From: Dactylorhiza incarnata
Taxonomy: Eukaryota > Streptophyta > Magnoliopsida > Asparagales > Orchidaceae
NCBI GenBank assembly: GCA_033032865.1
Contig: JAWHQI010000013.1
Location: 2,790,001 to 2,854,000, forward strand
Direction: 5' to 3'
Length of the DNA: 64,000 nt
Made by a program: the position numbers and the translations under genes
Notes under the pieces: model-generated
Database searches by the model: none
The model's input: the letters and a program-made list of their open reading frames with translations, nothing else
What the model was told of the DNA's origin: nothing
Shown here: in pieces, positions 21,342-33,880 of the stretch
Position numbering within the stretch: the first letter of the stretch is position 1
How the letters are laid out: the number at the start of each line of letters is the position of its first letter

Positions 21342-21997
21342 TAAATAAGTTGAAAGTAAGTTTTATGAAACCACTGCTTTCAATCATCAAAGCTTTCAAT
21401 GGCTCTATGACAATTTGATTAGCATACCTCAAAATCAAGTATTTCCAGAACAACAAGTTTATGAAGATATTGCCTCCATCCCTCCAGTTCAATATAATCA
21501 GGTGTGGTCAGACCCTGAAGATTTTCCTGAGGTTTTTCCTGAAAGCTTTCCAGAAGATGTTCATGAAGACATTCCTGAATCTTCTGATCCTCCTGTCAAG
21601 AGAAGGAAATTTGGAGAAGGACCGTTTGCTATAAGGTCAGATCCCTCTGCTAGAAGAAGCTCGGGCATAGAATTCAGAGAGCCTGCAGTAAAAAGAAGCT
21701 CAGGCATGGAGTTAAGAGAGCCTGTAGATGAAAGAAGAGAATTTGCTGAGGTTTGGAGTCCTATTTCAAAGTCAATCATCTTGGACACTTATAGGCTGAT
21801 TAACATTTCAAATGAAGACCAGAAATATTATAGTCAAGAAGAAATCAACAAATATAGAGCATCTCAGTTGAGGAGGAAATTTCATTTCAAATATTATGTC
21901 AATAACAATCTAGAGGCTCCTCCACCTCTTGCAAGATACTATCCTAAGCCCAAGGCTTACTTTGACAGGCAATTGAAGAAGAACGGGCAGGGGAAGG
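21342..21997 (+). pseudogene. G 3' ORF of unknown function (interrupted by F and C)
   Basis: An open frame from at least 21349 reads through to the insertion of C at 21998. Across the GAAGG duplication it ends a few codons later (stop near 36326). F cuts its upstream part, so the start is not visible; the TTG at 21415 is not a convincing start. The protein has Pro/Glu repeats (FPEVFPESFPED), a duplicated RRSSGIEFREP/KRSSGMELREP element, and a basic C-terminus with YYPKPKAYFDRQLKK. No transmembrane segment. It lies about 190 bp before the 3' LTR of copia element G, where Sirevirus-like elements can carry an extra env-like ORF, but I see no env features. Unidentified. Confidence 0.5.
21993..21997. 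repeat. Target site duplication GAAGG, left copy (C)
   Basis: GAAGG precedes TGATGAG of C's 5' LTR. It is repeated at 36310-36314 after C's 3' LTR. Confidence 0.9.
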
Positions 21998-23523
21998 TGA
22001 TGAGTCTGATTTATATAGGGTTTTTCGGACTCATCTGGGCCTGTTTTCTCACTAGTGCACTACACTTTTAGTTGTAAAATGCTCATATTTGTCTTGGTTA
22101 GAATTGTACACTTAGTGCACTGTTATCGCCCATCAGGGTGTGCAATTGCACATTCTGTGCTGGGGGTGTGCCTTCGGGGGCTCCCCATGCCTGTTATTGC
22201 TTTTATTGTAAATGCTTTTTATGTTTCCTGCTTGGTAGGAGCTTGGGTTTTGAATGTGTGCAGGTGGATTGTGCCCATGAGTTAAGCATTGCAGTCTGGG
22301 TAAATCACATGACCGTGCGATTATTGTTAACGCACAATCGAGGCGATCGTGCGATTTATTCATAACTCCATGTGAAGATGTTCATCGTGTGTTTTCCTTA
22401 ACGCACGATTGAGTCCAATCGTGCATGAAGGCAAATGCACGACCTACCTGAATGCAGTCAAAAACCAGCGGCCTGTCCTGCCCCGTGCATTTTTTGTCAC
22501 GCACGAGCATGCCACTCGTGCATGAACAAAAACAAACATCCTTCCTGTAGCTCCAGACGATGTTCATCTCTTTAAATCGCACGATCCAAACACATGGTCG
22601 TGCGTTTTGATCGTGCGCGCTCAAAATCTGCTCGGCCTATAAATACGTTGTTCTGCGAATTTTTGGGGGACTCCTCATTTTTAGGTCTTTTTGAGCGTTG
22701 TTTTCTGCAGTATTTCGCTCCAAGGCTCCTCCCCATCATCCAAGCTTCAAAGATCAAGATTTCCTCCAAGGATTCAAGCTATAGTGAAGGTTCGTTTGTG
22801 GATTTCGACGTGATCACTGCAATACCACGGAGAAGACGGGCGAGAGGTAGTGACAGCTTCATTGACCCCGGGCGACAGCCAAAGATCGTGCTTGGAGCCT
22901 TGCTATCTCCTTCACATCCGAAGAAAAGACTCGGGCAGCATTCATATTGCTTTCCTAGTGTCTATTTTCATATAGTTTGAGTACTTTGAGATTATCTTCA
23001 TATGTGATGTTGGGAAAGTTTTGTTGAACATAACATACACTTATATTGCCATATTTGTGTTTGCTCTTCATTGTATATTATTATTGTTATGTTCATGAGC
23101 CTATGGTGGTGAATGTGAGTGAGTGGTTAACCGTTGCTTTTGCATGGTGCATAGTGCAAAGCAGAGTAAGGCGACCCATGGAGGTGTGTAGCATAGGAAG
23201 GCGTCCCGCGGAGGTGCGAAGCGGAGGAAGGTGACCAGCGAAGGAGCGAAGCGGTGTCGGCGACCCGCATAGTTAGTTTAGTTTACTTTTCTTGCAAATT
23301 AGCTTTAGTATCAAATCAACCCCCCCCCCCCATAAAACCCCAACATAAAAGGACTTCATTCTCAAGTCCTTCATCGATAGATAACTCCACCTTACTGTGT
23401 TCCTTTGAGATTCGATATTTGGGGAATCACTCCCACATTTTATATTACTTGAACGACCGGTACACTGCCGTTCGGACCGCATCTTCGCACCCACCTATAG
23501 CGGTGTTGCGGATTTGCGCATCA
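21998..23523 (+). repeat. 5' LTR of C
   Basis: 1526 bp, TGATGAGTCTG...GCGCATCA. The TATA box CTATAAATA is at 22637-22645. CGCACGAT/ATCGTGCG inverted motifs lie at about 22310-22620. A roughly 35-bp GCGGAGG-GCGAAGCGGAGGAAGG tandem lies at 23160-23265 and a C-tract at 23321-23333. The last 180 bp, with AAGGACTT...AAGTCCTT, match the end of LTR1. Confidence 0.9.
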
Positions 23524-23529
23524 AGTTTT

Positions 23530-23547
23530 TGGCATCGTTGCCGGGGA
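23530..23547 (+). promoter_or_regulatory. Primer binding site of C, tRNA-Asp-like
   Basis: TGGCATCGTTGCCGGGGA, with two differences from the tRNA-Asp complement, six bases after the LTR. Confidence 0.75.
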
Positions 23548-23779
23548 ACACAGTCGTGTGAGTTTTTGGCGAGGGAGTGGAGAGATAGAAGCCCTTTTCC
23601 ATTTGTTTATACCATTTTCTTCTTTGTTTTAGTTCTTAGAATTTGTCGTTTTAAATTTCTTTTTTTTCTTATCTATTTTGTGATTTATATAAAGCAGACA
23701 TTCATTTTTTTTATTTCTTGCGTATAGTTAATTTTTGCAAAGAAATTTTATTTGTTGGTGAATTCTCCGCCACTACACC

Positions 23780-25096
23780 ATGTTTTCTGCTTTGAATATC
23801 CGTTGTAGATGGTGTGGAGATTATAATCATTCTAGTGATAAATGCCCCGCTGGAGATAGTGGGCATACTTCTTGAGGCCCAGTGTATGGAGCGTCGTCCT
23901 CTTACGGTACTTCATACACCGTGCCCAAGTCTTATGGTCAGTCTTCTTCACCACATTTACCTTTTTTATATTCCTCTCCGACCCCGACTGGACCGAGGAG
24001 TAATGGAAAACGGTGTTTGTGTTGTCATAGCTCCGAGCATGCATTGAAAGATTGCGTAGAATTTCAGCGCCAGATGGAGGAAGATGAACTTGATATTCTT
24101 ATCGTTCCATCCACCTCTCATTTGGGTGCTCATTCTGATTCTGATGATATATTCGCAGTACCACCTTGTCAATGGGGGACTGTTGCAGATATCCCCATCA
24201 AACTTTCTGCTGATCAGTGTGACGACATGGTGGATACTTCTCTCCCGGTGCATTCGTCACATCTTTTGGATTCACCCCCGGAGGAACCTGTGCACATTTT
24301 CTCTGATGATGTACTACCTCTGTTCCTCTGCTTTCTTTGCAAGAAATCTCTGCACCTATTTTTTGTGAGTTGGTTGATGAAGTCAGGCAGGATGTTCATT
24401 CGAAGCCTGAGGATGCGCCAAAGTGGGATGAGGATGTTATTCTCTCCGATGGGGAGTGTGACTCCTTGGAACACGATGACGCACCGAGGTGGGATGAGGA
24501 GGAAACCCTTTCTGATGAGGAGGTTTGCACTTCCTTATCAGATGAGGAGGTCCAATTCAACATCGGGGACCTCGAGCTTTCATACTTCCTTCACTATGAC
24601 TCATATGATACCGACAGTGATCTATGCTTGGATCCTGCTGGGAGGGATTTTGGTACCCACTCCCCCAATTTTTGATTATTTATGTCTTTCTTCTCATTTA
24701 TTTCCTAACCCTTTTTCAATATCTGAGCCTGTGCAAGAGGATTTGTCACAGGTACTACAGGAGGACTTGGAGCTCTGTGTGCCAGCCAATGATGTGAGTA
24801 TCTTCATATGTGAGGAGATATACCCCCCCACCCCCTCCATAGTGGATGCTCCATTCATTGTTTCCTCCCCCTGTTTCCTCCCTGATGATGACACCTTGCT
24901 AGGCAAGGATCTTTTTGGTGAGATGAGTGGGGATCTCTCCTCCTCCTCTTACATTATCTTCCCCCTACCTGTGCGGAGCAGGTATTACTATTTATGTAGA
25001 GGGATTACTGTTCTGTCGCCATTTCGGTACCCGCTACCGACGTGGATATTAGAACAGTTGCCTGTTCATTTCCTTTTTCATAGTCCCATAAGCTAG
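23780..25096 (+). pseudogene. C double zinc-knuckle ORF (homologue of interior B ORF)
   Basis: Met at 23780 aligns with the start of the B ORF. Knuckle 1 is CRWCGDYNHSSDKC (residues 9-22) and knuckle 2 is CLCCHSSEHALKDC near 24017-24058. A TGA at 23873-23875 splits the two. The C-terminus (LLGKDLFGEMSG, LPVRSRYYYL, YPLPTWILEQLPVHFLFH) is strongly conserved with B. In the middle the acidic sense is found in another frame (24337-24675), implying a compensating pair of frameshifts near 24330 and 24640. Function is inferred as a nucleic-acid-binding gag-like or accessory protein. Confidence 0.7.
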
Positions 25097-26889
25097 AACT
25101 TTTAAAATTTAGAATAAGTCGTGCTGGGAGGACAATAACCATAGTAATTATCTTACTTATGCTTGCATTGTTATTTTTCTAAGTTTAGTTTAAGTATTTT
25201 ATTTCATATTTGTTAGTATATTTTGTTTTGTCGGTGCTAATCCCAGTGCAGGATCACGGTGAAGTCGCGGATATTATTTTGCTAAACTGAGGCCGAGAGC
25301 AAAATTCAGATTCGAATTTGGTAACTTCTGGTATGCCCCATTCTCGGGCATTGGGTAACGCGTTCCTATCCCTTTCTTTTTCCTGCATTCCTCATTTTCA
25401 TTCTTATATATATGCATTGAGGGCAATGCATCATTTAAGTCTGGGGGATAGAATAGGTTATTCGATTGCTCGAGCACACACCATTTTGCATTCCAGTAGT
25501 GCTTATTTTTCAATTTTGCTCCATTTTTTGAAAAATTTCAATTTATTTCACCCATTTATATACTGCTGCACCCACATGTTTCATAGATGAACAATTGTTC
25601 AAATCGAGCTTTCTTGTTCCTTTTTATAGGTGTTAGATTAGTTTAAACTACGGTTAGTATGTGATTATGGGAGTATACAATGACTCATGCAGTGTTCTAT
25701 TTTTGTATACATGTTTGTGGTAGGAATTCTTCATAGGATTAGTTCCTTTATATGCTTCTTATTTATACTTCTCTTTCATTATATCTAGGATTATATCCAA
25801 TTTTAGGTAGAATGCAATTTCATCCATAGATTAGTGTAGAATCGTTTATAGCAAGCCACTAGTTGGGTATTCTCTGACTTTGATGAAAGGGTATCCTTTC
25901 TCGATGTCTAGAACTTGCCCCTAGTGACTCTTGAAGCATATATGTAGGAAAATTCCATTTTTTGCAAAAATGATTTAGTCCTTTTATTGGATAGATTGAG
26001 CCTTTGCATCTATGCCTTTATTTTTCCACCATTGTATACACAATTTGGGCCTTATACCCATCCATTATTTTACCCCCACCTCTTAATCACCAATGCCAAA
26101 ATGACTAACCTAATCTCACACTTAGATTTGAGCTTAAACTAAAATTCTGAATTTCTACTTGTGCTTTTAGTGAATATTTGTGATTGGGTGTATTTTTAAA
26201 GATTCATATTTGGGGTACTTTTGAAAAAGCTGAGAAGAAAAAGAAAAATGAAATAAAAAGAAAAGAAAAGAAGAAAAGAAAAATATATTTGAGTTTGGCC
26301 AATGTGGAAGTGACCCCATATGCAAAAAGCTAAGTCTGGGGGTATCAATTCCTAATTTATATCCCTGGTAGACTGAGTTTGATGCTAGCTCTCATTTTTG
26401 TTTAAGTGTTATCAAACCTCCATGTTTATCCTTGATACACCTCACCTTAAACCCAAGCCTAATATTGCATCCTAGTCTAAGTCCTATTGATTTGCATAAC
26501 TGAAATTTATCAGCGCCGCGGAGAGAGTGTGACCGGGCAAGCCTATGGACATCGCGTCATTGATGGACTTCTTTAGAGTCTATCCCATAGTCTAAGGAGT
26601 AGAATGCTAAGCTCAGTGGCCACGCTATTTTCTGTTTTTACAATGTCTAGGACGATTTTGTTTTTCTTCTTTAGAAGTGGATATAGCCTTTTGATTTTTT
26701 TGTTTTGAATAGTATAGATACTTAGTATGCATAAGAACTAACTCTAGTTTTTATTCCTATTCACGTCATGAATATAAAACTTCCTTGTTTACTCTTTAGT
26801 TTCATATCCTAATTATTAGTTTTGACTCTTCTAACACCCGTGAGAGGAATAGTTTGCTCGGGACGAGCAATAGTTTAATTCTGGGGGTG
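25097..26889 (+). other. C 3' non-coding region and polypurine tract
   Basis: Same plan as A and B: CTGGG hairpin side at 25124-25128, AAGTCTGGGGG at 25437-25447 and 26332-26342, ACTTGCCCCTAGTGA near 25912, GACCGGGCAAGCC near 26530, hairpin TTTGCTCGGGACGAGCAA at 26853-26870, and polypurine tract AATTCTGGGGGTG at 26877-26889. An A/G-rich stretch lies at 26230-26285. No gene. Confidence 0.75.
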
Positions 26890-27991
26890 TGATGAGTCTG
26901 ATTTATATAGGGTTTTTCGGACTTATCTGGGCCTGTTTTCTCACTAGTGCACTACACTTTTAGTGGTAAAATGCTCATATTTGTCTTGGTTAGAATTGTA
27001 CACTTAGTGCACTGTTATCGCCCATCGGGGTGTGCAATTGCACATTTTGTGCTGGGGGTGTGCCTTCGGGGGATCCCCATGCCTGTACTTGCTTTTATTA
27101 TAAATGTTTTTTGTGTTTCCTATGTGGTAAGAGATTGGGTTTTGAATGTGTGCAGGTGGATTGTGCCCATGAGCTGAGCATTGCAGTCTGGGTAAATCGC
27201 ACGACTGTGCGATTATTGTTAACGCACGATCGAGGCGATCATGCAATTTATTCAGAACTCCATGTGAAGATGTTCATTGTGCATTTTCCTTAATGCACGA
27301 TTGAGTCCAATCGTGGTGAAGGTAAACGCACGACCTACCTGAATGCAGTCAAAAACCAGCGGCCTGTCCTGCCCCGTGCATTTTTGGTCGCACACGAGCA
27401 TGCCGCTCGTGCGTGAACAAAAACACACGTCCTTCCTGTAGCTCCAGGCGCTGTTCATCTCGTTAAATCACACGATCCAAATGCATGGTCGTGCGTTTTG
27501 ATCGTGCGCGCTCAAAATCTGCTCGGCCTATAAATACGTTGTTCTGCGGATTTTTTGGGGGACTCCTCATTTTTAGGTCTTTTTGAGCATCATTTTCTGC
27601 AGTATTTTGCTCCAAGGCTCCTCCCCATCATCCAAGCTTCAAAGATCAAGATTTCCTCCAAGGATTCAAGCTATAGTGAAGGTTCGCTTGTGGATTTCGA
27701 CGTGATCGCTGCAATACCACCTAGAAGATGGGCGAGAGGTAGTGACAACTTCATTGAACCCGGACGACAGCCAAAGATCATGCTTGGAGCCTTGCTATCT
27801 CCTTCACATCCGAGGAAAAGACTCGGGCAGCATTCGTATCCTGGTGTCTATTTTCATATAGATTGAGTACTTTGAGATTATCTTCATATTTGATGTTGGG
27901 AGAGTTTTGTTGAACATAGCATACACTTATATTGCCATATTTGTGTTTGCTCTTCATTGTACATTGTTATTGTTATGTTCATGAGCGTGTG
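26890..27991 (+). repeat. 3' LTR of C, part before D
   Basis: Matches 21998-23099. The TATA box CTATAAATA is at 27528-27536. It is interrupted after GCGTGTG by copia D and resumes at 35913. Confidence 0.9.
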
Positions 27992-28949
27992 TGTTGGGTT
28001 TTTCTAGAACCATACATCAAATGTAGGCGCAGCGGAAATGAAGAGAAACAACCCAAAAGATTCGGATCGACCATGAATATTGAATCAAGAAGTAAATCAA
28101 AATGCTAGGTTTGAAATTACCTTGGCGGGATTGGTTCAAATCCAACCTAGATGCTCCAAGAAGAAGATTGCCTTCGTCGGCTTTGCAAGAGTTCTCACGT
28201 AGAATAATGTCTACGTCTCTACAGCAGTCCACACGAGCCGGGAGAAGAAGACTACACCTTGCGCTTCCACGGATTGCTAGATCCGCTTCAGGAAGAACAA
28301 CACCGGCGACAATCGTCGGAGAGGAAGTCGGCGGAGGCGATTCAGACGGAACTCCTTCCGTCTAGGGTTCGAGCGGAACTCCTTCCGTCGGCTTCTATTC
28401 GTAAGTTATGAGAACCCTAAAAGAAGTTATATTTATACCCAAAGGATAAACATACTTCTAGAAGAATCGTTATCCGCAGACCACACAGCAGAATAGGGGC
28501 TTCTGTTACAATTCGTCGAGATTCCACGGAACAATCCGACGAATCCCGACGAATCCGACGAATCATATCAGACGGCAATATTTGCCGAGTTAATGATCTC
28601 TGTGACAATTCGTCGAGATTCCACGGAACAATCCGACGAATCCCGACGAATCCGACAAATCATGTCAGACGGCAACATTTGTCGAGTTAAGGATCTCTGT
28701 AACAATTCGTCGGGATTCCACGGAACAATCCGACGAATCCGACAAATTCTATCCGTGTAAACCCGACGAATTCAGACAGCAACATTTGCTGGACTTCCCC
28801 CATTCTATATGGTGATTGGTAACCTTTACCAACATAGTTAATCTTCCAACTTCTCCACATGCTCTTATGTGCGACCCTGCAGGCTCATATCGCGTTGGTA
28901 GTGACATTACATGTTTGACCACTTCTAGATCACAATGGTAACTCCAATA
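27992..28949 (-). repeat. 3' LTR of D
   Basis: Begins TGTTGGGTTTTTC on the plus strand. It ends CAATA, where the partner LTR has CAACA. Three tandem copies of a roughly 93-bp unit rich in TTCGTCG/CGACGAA lie at 28500-28790. A minus-strand TATA box lies near 28438-28429. Confidence 0.92.
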
Positions 28950-29923
28950 GTCTCCCACTTGATCTTGAAAGTATCAAACAAAAACCTCACAAACAATGAG
29001 CGGCATCTAGCAATGCATCATTGCTCCCCAAGCAATAAGAGTTCATAACTCATAAGCCTTTATGACCAATGTTCCAGCGTTGTCTTTGTCCCTTTGTCCC
29101 TTACATCCGGAAAGAACTAGAGGCATGGACCGTGTCACCCTCATAATAGCTCAATCCAAGTTTCTTGATCTAGAACGGACTTCCAGAGAATGGTGAGCTC
29201 AATATCACATATTGACTCTACCAAGCATGGCCATGCATTTCTCAGTCCAATTCCACCAAGGGGCCCATGGATGCAACTCCTGTTATATAGGAGGACAAAT
29301 CCCATATCTGCTCACACCCAAACACCCAAATGATTCGTAACGTACCCAACAACCACCCTTATCATCAACCTTCTTCAAGGAAGACTTTAGATGACATCAC
29401 AGCACGCTCTTCCTCACTCGATGAATGTTGTGACTTCAAGTCAAAGGACCACAACACCATTGTCAAATGAGACCTACTTGTGACACTTTTAAGTAACAAT
29501 CCACAAAGTAGTCTCAGGTTGGGTCTGTCCAGTACAACTTGTTCACTAACAAGTACCCACGTGATGACTTGATATCACAATATCATGACCTGTGAGAACC
29601 GGTCATCAGTCAACACACATGCTAGTCTTAATGTATCATCATCACCCTTAGCTTCTACGATGATACCTCGACCAGGGACCTTTTAAGAATGAAGCTTCGA
29701 AATCATAGGCTCTCACATTCAAGTCACGTACTTGATGTCCTATGGAAGCGAACATTCTAAGGGTATTTATCACGAATTTTATTCTATCATATAGAAACAG
29801 TATATCGTAATAAAAGAACTTGCCATTAATTGTAAAAGGAAATAATTGGTACACTATTCATCATATGAATAATAAACAGCCAACAGAATATATATATTTT
29901 ACATGCAACCCACAAGACTCCCA
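28950..29923 (-). other. D 3' untranslated region with polypurine tract
   Basis: On the minus strand AAGTGGGAGAC (28960-28950) abuts the 3' LTR. The rest, to the pol stop at 29924, has no ORF of note. Confidence 0.8.
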
Positions 29924-32900
29924 CTAGAGATGATCACTCAGGTATCGTATACCCATTGATCTAGTATGACCATCATGCTTTCTCTGTGCGAGAGGCTTTG
30001 TCAGTGGATCTGCAATATTCTCCTCAGTCGGCACTCTGCAAATGTTCACATCTCCTCGTTCGACAATCTCACGAATAAGATGGAACCGCCGAAGTATGTG
30101 CTTGGAGCGCTGATGGGATCTAGGTTCCTTAGATTATGCAATTGCACCATTGTTATCACAGTAGAGAACTACGGGACCAACAATGCTAGGAACTACATCT
30201 AGCTCGCCGATGAATTTCCTAATCCATACAGCCTCCTTCGCTGCGTTTGCCGCAGCGATATACTCGGCCTCAGTTGTAGAATCAGCAACTGTCTCTTGCT
30301 TGGAACTCTTCCAGCTCACAGCTCCTCCATTCAGGCAAAACACAAACCCTGACTGAGACTTCGAATCATCCCTATCAGTTTGGAAGTTGGCATCCGTGTA
30401 ACCACTTACAACGAGCTCTTCCCCTCCACCATACACCAAGAATACATCCTTAGTCCTTCTCAAGTACTTCAGGATATTCTTTACGGCTATCCAGTGACAT
30501 TCACCGGGATCAGACTGATACCTGCTAGTCATGCTCAAAGCAAAAGAGACATCGGGTCGAGTACATAACATTGCATACATGATTGACCCAATTGCCGAAG
30601 CATATGGAATCAACTTCATGCGGTCCTTATCTTCACAAGATTTTGGACACTAGTCCTTAGAGAGATTCACACCATGAGACATGGGCAAAAATCCTTTCTT
30701 GGACTCAAGCATGTTGAACCGCTTCAACACCTTCTCAATGTACATACTCTGGGTCAAACCCAGCAACTTCTTCGATCTATATCTATAGATCTTAATACCG
30801 AGTATGTAAGTCGCTTCACCCAAGTCCTTCATAGAAAAGTTGTTCCCTAGGTTGTTCTTAACAACTTTCAGGGTAGGTATGTCATTCCCGATCAACAGTA
30901 TGTCATCTACATACAATATCAGGAAGACAACAATGCTCCCACTGATTCGCTTGTAAACACATGGTTCATCTTCATTCTTGACAAAACCAAACTCTTTGAT
31001 CTTCTCATCAAAATGAATATTCCAACTTCTAGAGGCCTGTTTCAATCCATAGATGGACCTATTCAGCTTGCATATTTTAGTGGCTTCATTTGGGGATACA
31101 AAACCCTCGGGTTGTGTCATGTACACTTCCTCAAGGAGGTTTCCATTTAGGAAAGCCGTTTTGACATCCATCTGCCAGATCTCGTAGTCATAATACGCAG
31201 CAATAGCAAGCAATATCCTAATGGACTTTACCATGGCAACAGGGGAAAAGGTCTCATCATAGTCAACACCATGAATTTGCTTGAAACCCTTAGCCACCAA
31301 TCGCCCTTTGAATGTCTGTACATTCCCATCCATGTCGGTCTTCTTCTTGAAGACCCACTTGCACCCTATGGGTCGTACCCCTTCAGGTGGTTCCACCAAG
31401 TTCCAAACTTGGTTTGTATACATGGAGTCCATTTCGGATTTCATAGCCTCAAGCCATTTGTCGGAGTCCGGTCCATTCATAGCCTCTTGGTAGGTCGCTG
31501 GTTCATCATCATGATCCATAAGCAACACATTACCTATTTGAGACACGAGAAATCCATATCTCTCAGGCTCAAATCTTGGTCTACCAGATCTATGTAGGAC
31601 TTGTGTCTCTTGAGCAGGTTCTCTAGCTACAACATCTTGTAGTCCTGGCTCAGATTCCAATTCTGGTTCATTCACTACTTGTGGTTCTTGAACTTCTTCA
31701 AGTTCTACCTTTTGCGTCTTTCTTGACAAGAACTCTTTCTCCAAGAAGACACCCGTCCTTGCGACAAACACTTTGCCCTCAGACGGTAGGTAAAAGTAAT
31801 ATCCTTTCGTTTCCTTAGGATATCCCACCAGATAACACTTATCTGATTTGGGTTCCAGCTTGTCAGGCATTTGACGTCGTACGTATGCCTCACAGCCCCA
31901 AATTTTAATGAATGACATACTAGGACGCTTCTCAGTCCATATCTCATATGGTGTCTTTAGAACCGTTTTCGTCGGAGCGCGATTCAGTGTCATTGCAGCA
32001 GTCTCCAAAGCAAAACCCCAAAAGGAAACAGGCAAGTCTGCATGACTCATCATCGACCGTACCATGTCTAACAGAGTACGATTTCTCCTCTCAGACACAC
32101 CATTATGCTGCGGTGTCCTAGGTGGAGTGAGCTGTGATACAATACCACACTCTTTCAGATGATCACGGAACTCATGACTCAGGTATTCGCCACCTCGATC
32201 AGATCGGAGTGCTTTAACCTTTTTACCCAATTGGTTCTCCACTTCATTCTTAAACTCTTTGAACTTTTCAAAAGTTTCGGATTTGCACTTCATAAGATAC
32301 ACGTATCCGTATCTACTGAAATCATCAGTAAATGTAACGAAGTAGAAATACCCACCTCTAGCCATAGAACTCATGGGTCCGCATACATCACTATGTACAA
32401 CACCCAAGAGATCCTCAGCCCTCTCAGTATAACCAGTGAAAGGGGCTTTAGTCATCTTGCCTAACAAATAAGACTCGCATCGCTCAAATGATTCATAATC
32501 AAATGAGTCCAATAGTCCATCTTTATGGAGCTTGGATATGCGCTTCTCATTTATATGGCCCAAACGACAATGCCAGAGATATGTAGGATTTGAGTCATTT
32601 GTTCTTAGTCTTTTATTATTATCTACATTATAGATTGGATGGTCCAGGTTCAAAACATAAAGACCATTAAACAATTGAGCCACAGCATAACAAACATCAA
32701 TCTTAAATATAGAACAACAATTGTTCTTAATTATAAAAGAAAATCCAATCATGTCTAAGCATGAAATGGATATAATGTTTCTAGTTATAGCCGGAACATA
32801 ATAACAATTATTAAGTTCTATTACAAGCCCACTGGGCAAAGAAAGACGGTAAACCCCTACGGCTACAGCAGCAACTCTTGCTCCATTGCCGACGCGCAGG

Positions 32901-33880
32901 TCCACCTCTCCTTTACTCAGCAATCTCCTCCTTCCTAGTTCCTGCACATTTGTACAAATGTGAGAACCACATCCGGTATCCAATACCCAAGATGAAGGAG
33001 CAGAAAGGTTTATCTCTATAACGTAAATATTCGAAGCGGAAGTCATACCTCCCTTCATTTTCCGCAGACCGTCAATGTACGAAGGACAATTCCTCCTCCA
33101 ATGACCAGCCTTGCCACAGTGGTGGCATTTCCCTTCCTTCACGGTGCTCTTCTTTTTCAGCGCAGAAGATTTGGGCTCAAGATGTGACTTAGGTCCCACC
33201 TTCGTCTTCTTGAAGCCCTTGGCCTTACCCTTGCCTTTATGTACCATCAATATGGGACTAGCAGGCTTGGCCTTCTTCATGTTTATCTCGGCAGTTCGCA
33301 ACATGCCTAGGAGCTCGGGCAGTGTCTTGTCTATTTCATTCATGTTGTAGTTCAAGACGAACTGCTCATAACTATCCGGCAACGATTGCAGGATAAGATC
33401 TGTGGCCAACTCTTGACCCAGAGGAAAACCCAGTCTCTCCAGGTTCTCTATATGCCCAATCATCTTGAGTACGTGAGTACCAACTGAGTCTCGAGCTCCC
33501 ATTTTGCACTGAAATAAGGCCTTCGTGACATCGAACCTCTCTTGACGAGCTTGTCCTTGAAACATTTTCTTTAGGTGCTCGTCAATCTCCTTGCACCCCA
33601 TGTTCTCGTGTTGCTTCTGAAGCTCAGAGTTCATGGTGGCAAGCATAAGGCACTCGACGTCTAAGGCGTCATCGGTATACTTTTTATAAGCCTCCTTATC
33701 AACACGGGACGAGTTCCCGGTCGGCACCTCGGGGGCTTCTTCTTCCAAGACGTAGAGCTTTCGCTCTTGCCTGAGAACAATTCTCAGGTTCCTATACCAG
33801 TCCATATAGTTCATCCCACTAAGCTTGTCCTTCTCAAGGATAGCTCTCAGGGACAAGGTGGAATGTGAACCACTTGCCAT
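29924..33880 (-). pseudogene. gag-pol: D gag-pol polyprotein (two in-frame stops)
   Basis: A single minus-strand frame of 1318 codons is interrupted only by TAG at 30650-30652 (codon 1077) and TAA at 30134-30136 (codon 1249). Both are single C-to-T changes from Gln codons expected in the family. In order: capsid (about residues 1-230), CCHC knuckle CHHCGKAGHWRRNC (about 252-266), protease SWVLDTGCGSH (Asp-Thr-Gly), the HHCC finger with its last Cys changed (CESY for CESC), integrase HSDVCGP, LRSDRGGEY and [23 protein letters not shown] and LYVDDILL, RNase H YCDNNGA. No frameshifts, so it is a recent insertion. Confidence 0.93.

Noticed and set aside
23321..23333. Poly-C tracts (also 36101, 37957, 53226, 63080) as functional G-quadruplex sites
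   Set aside because: Single homopolymers near LTR ends; lengths are prone to sequencing error and give no clear four-tract motif.
28500..28790. Direct repeats resembling a CRISPR array
   Set aside because: Units are about 93 bp without unique spacers, inside an LTR of a plant retroelement.
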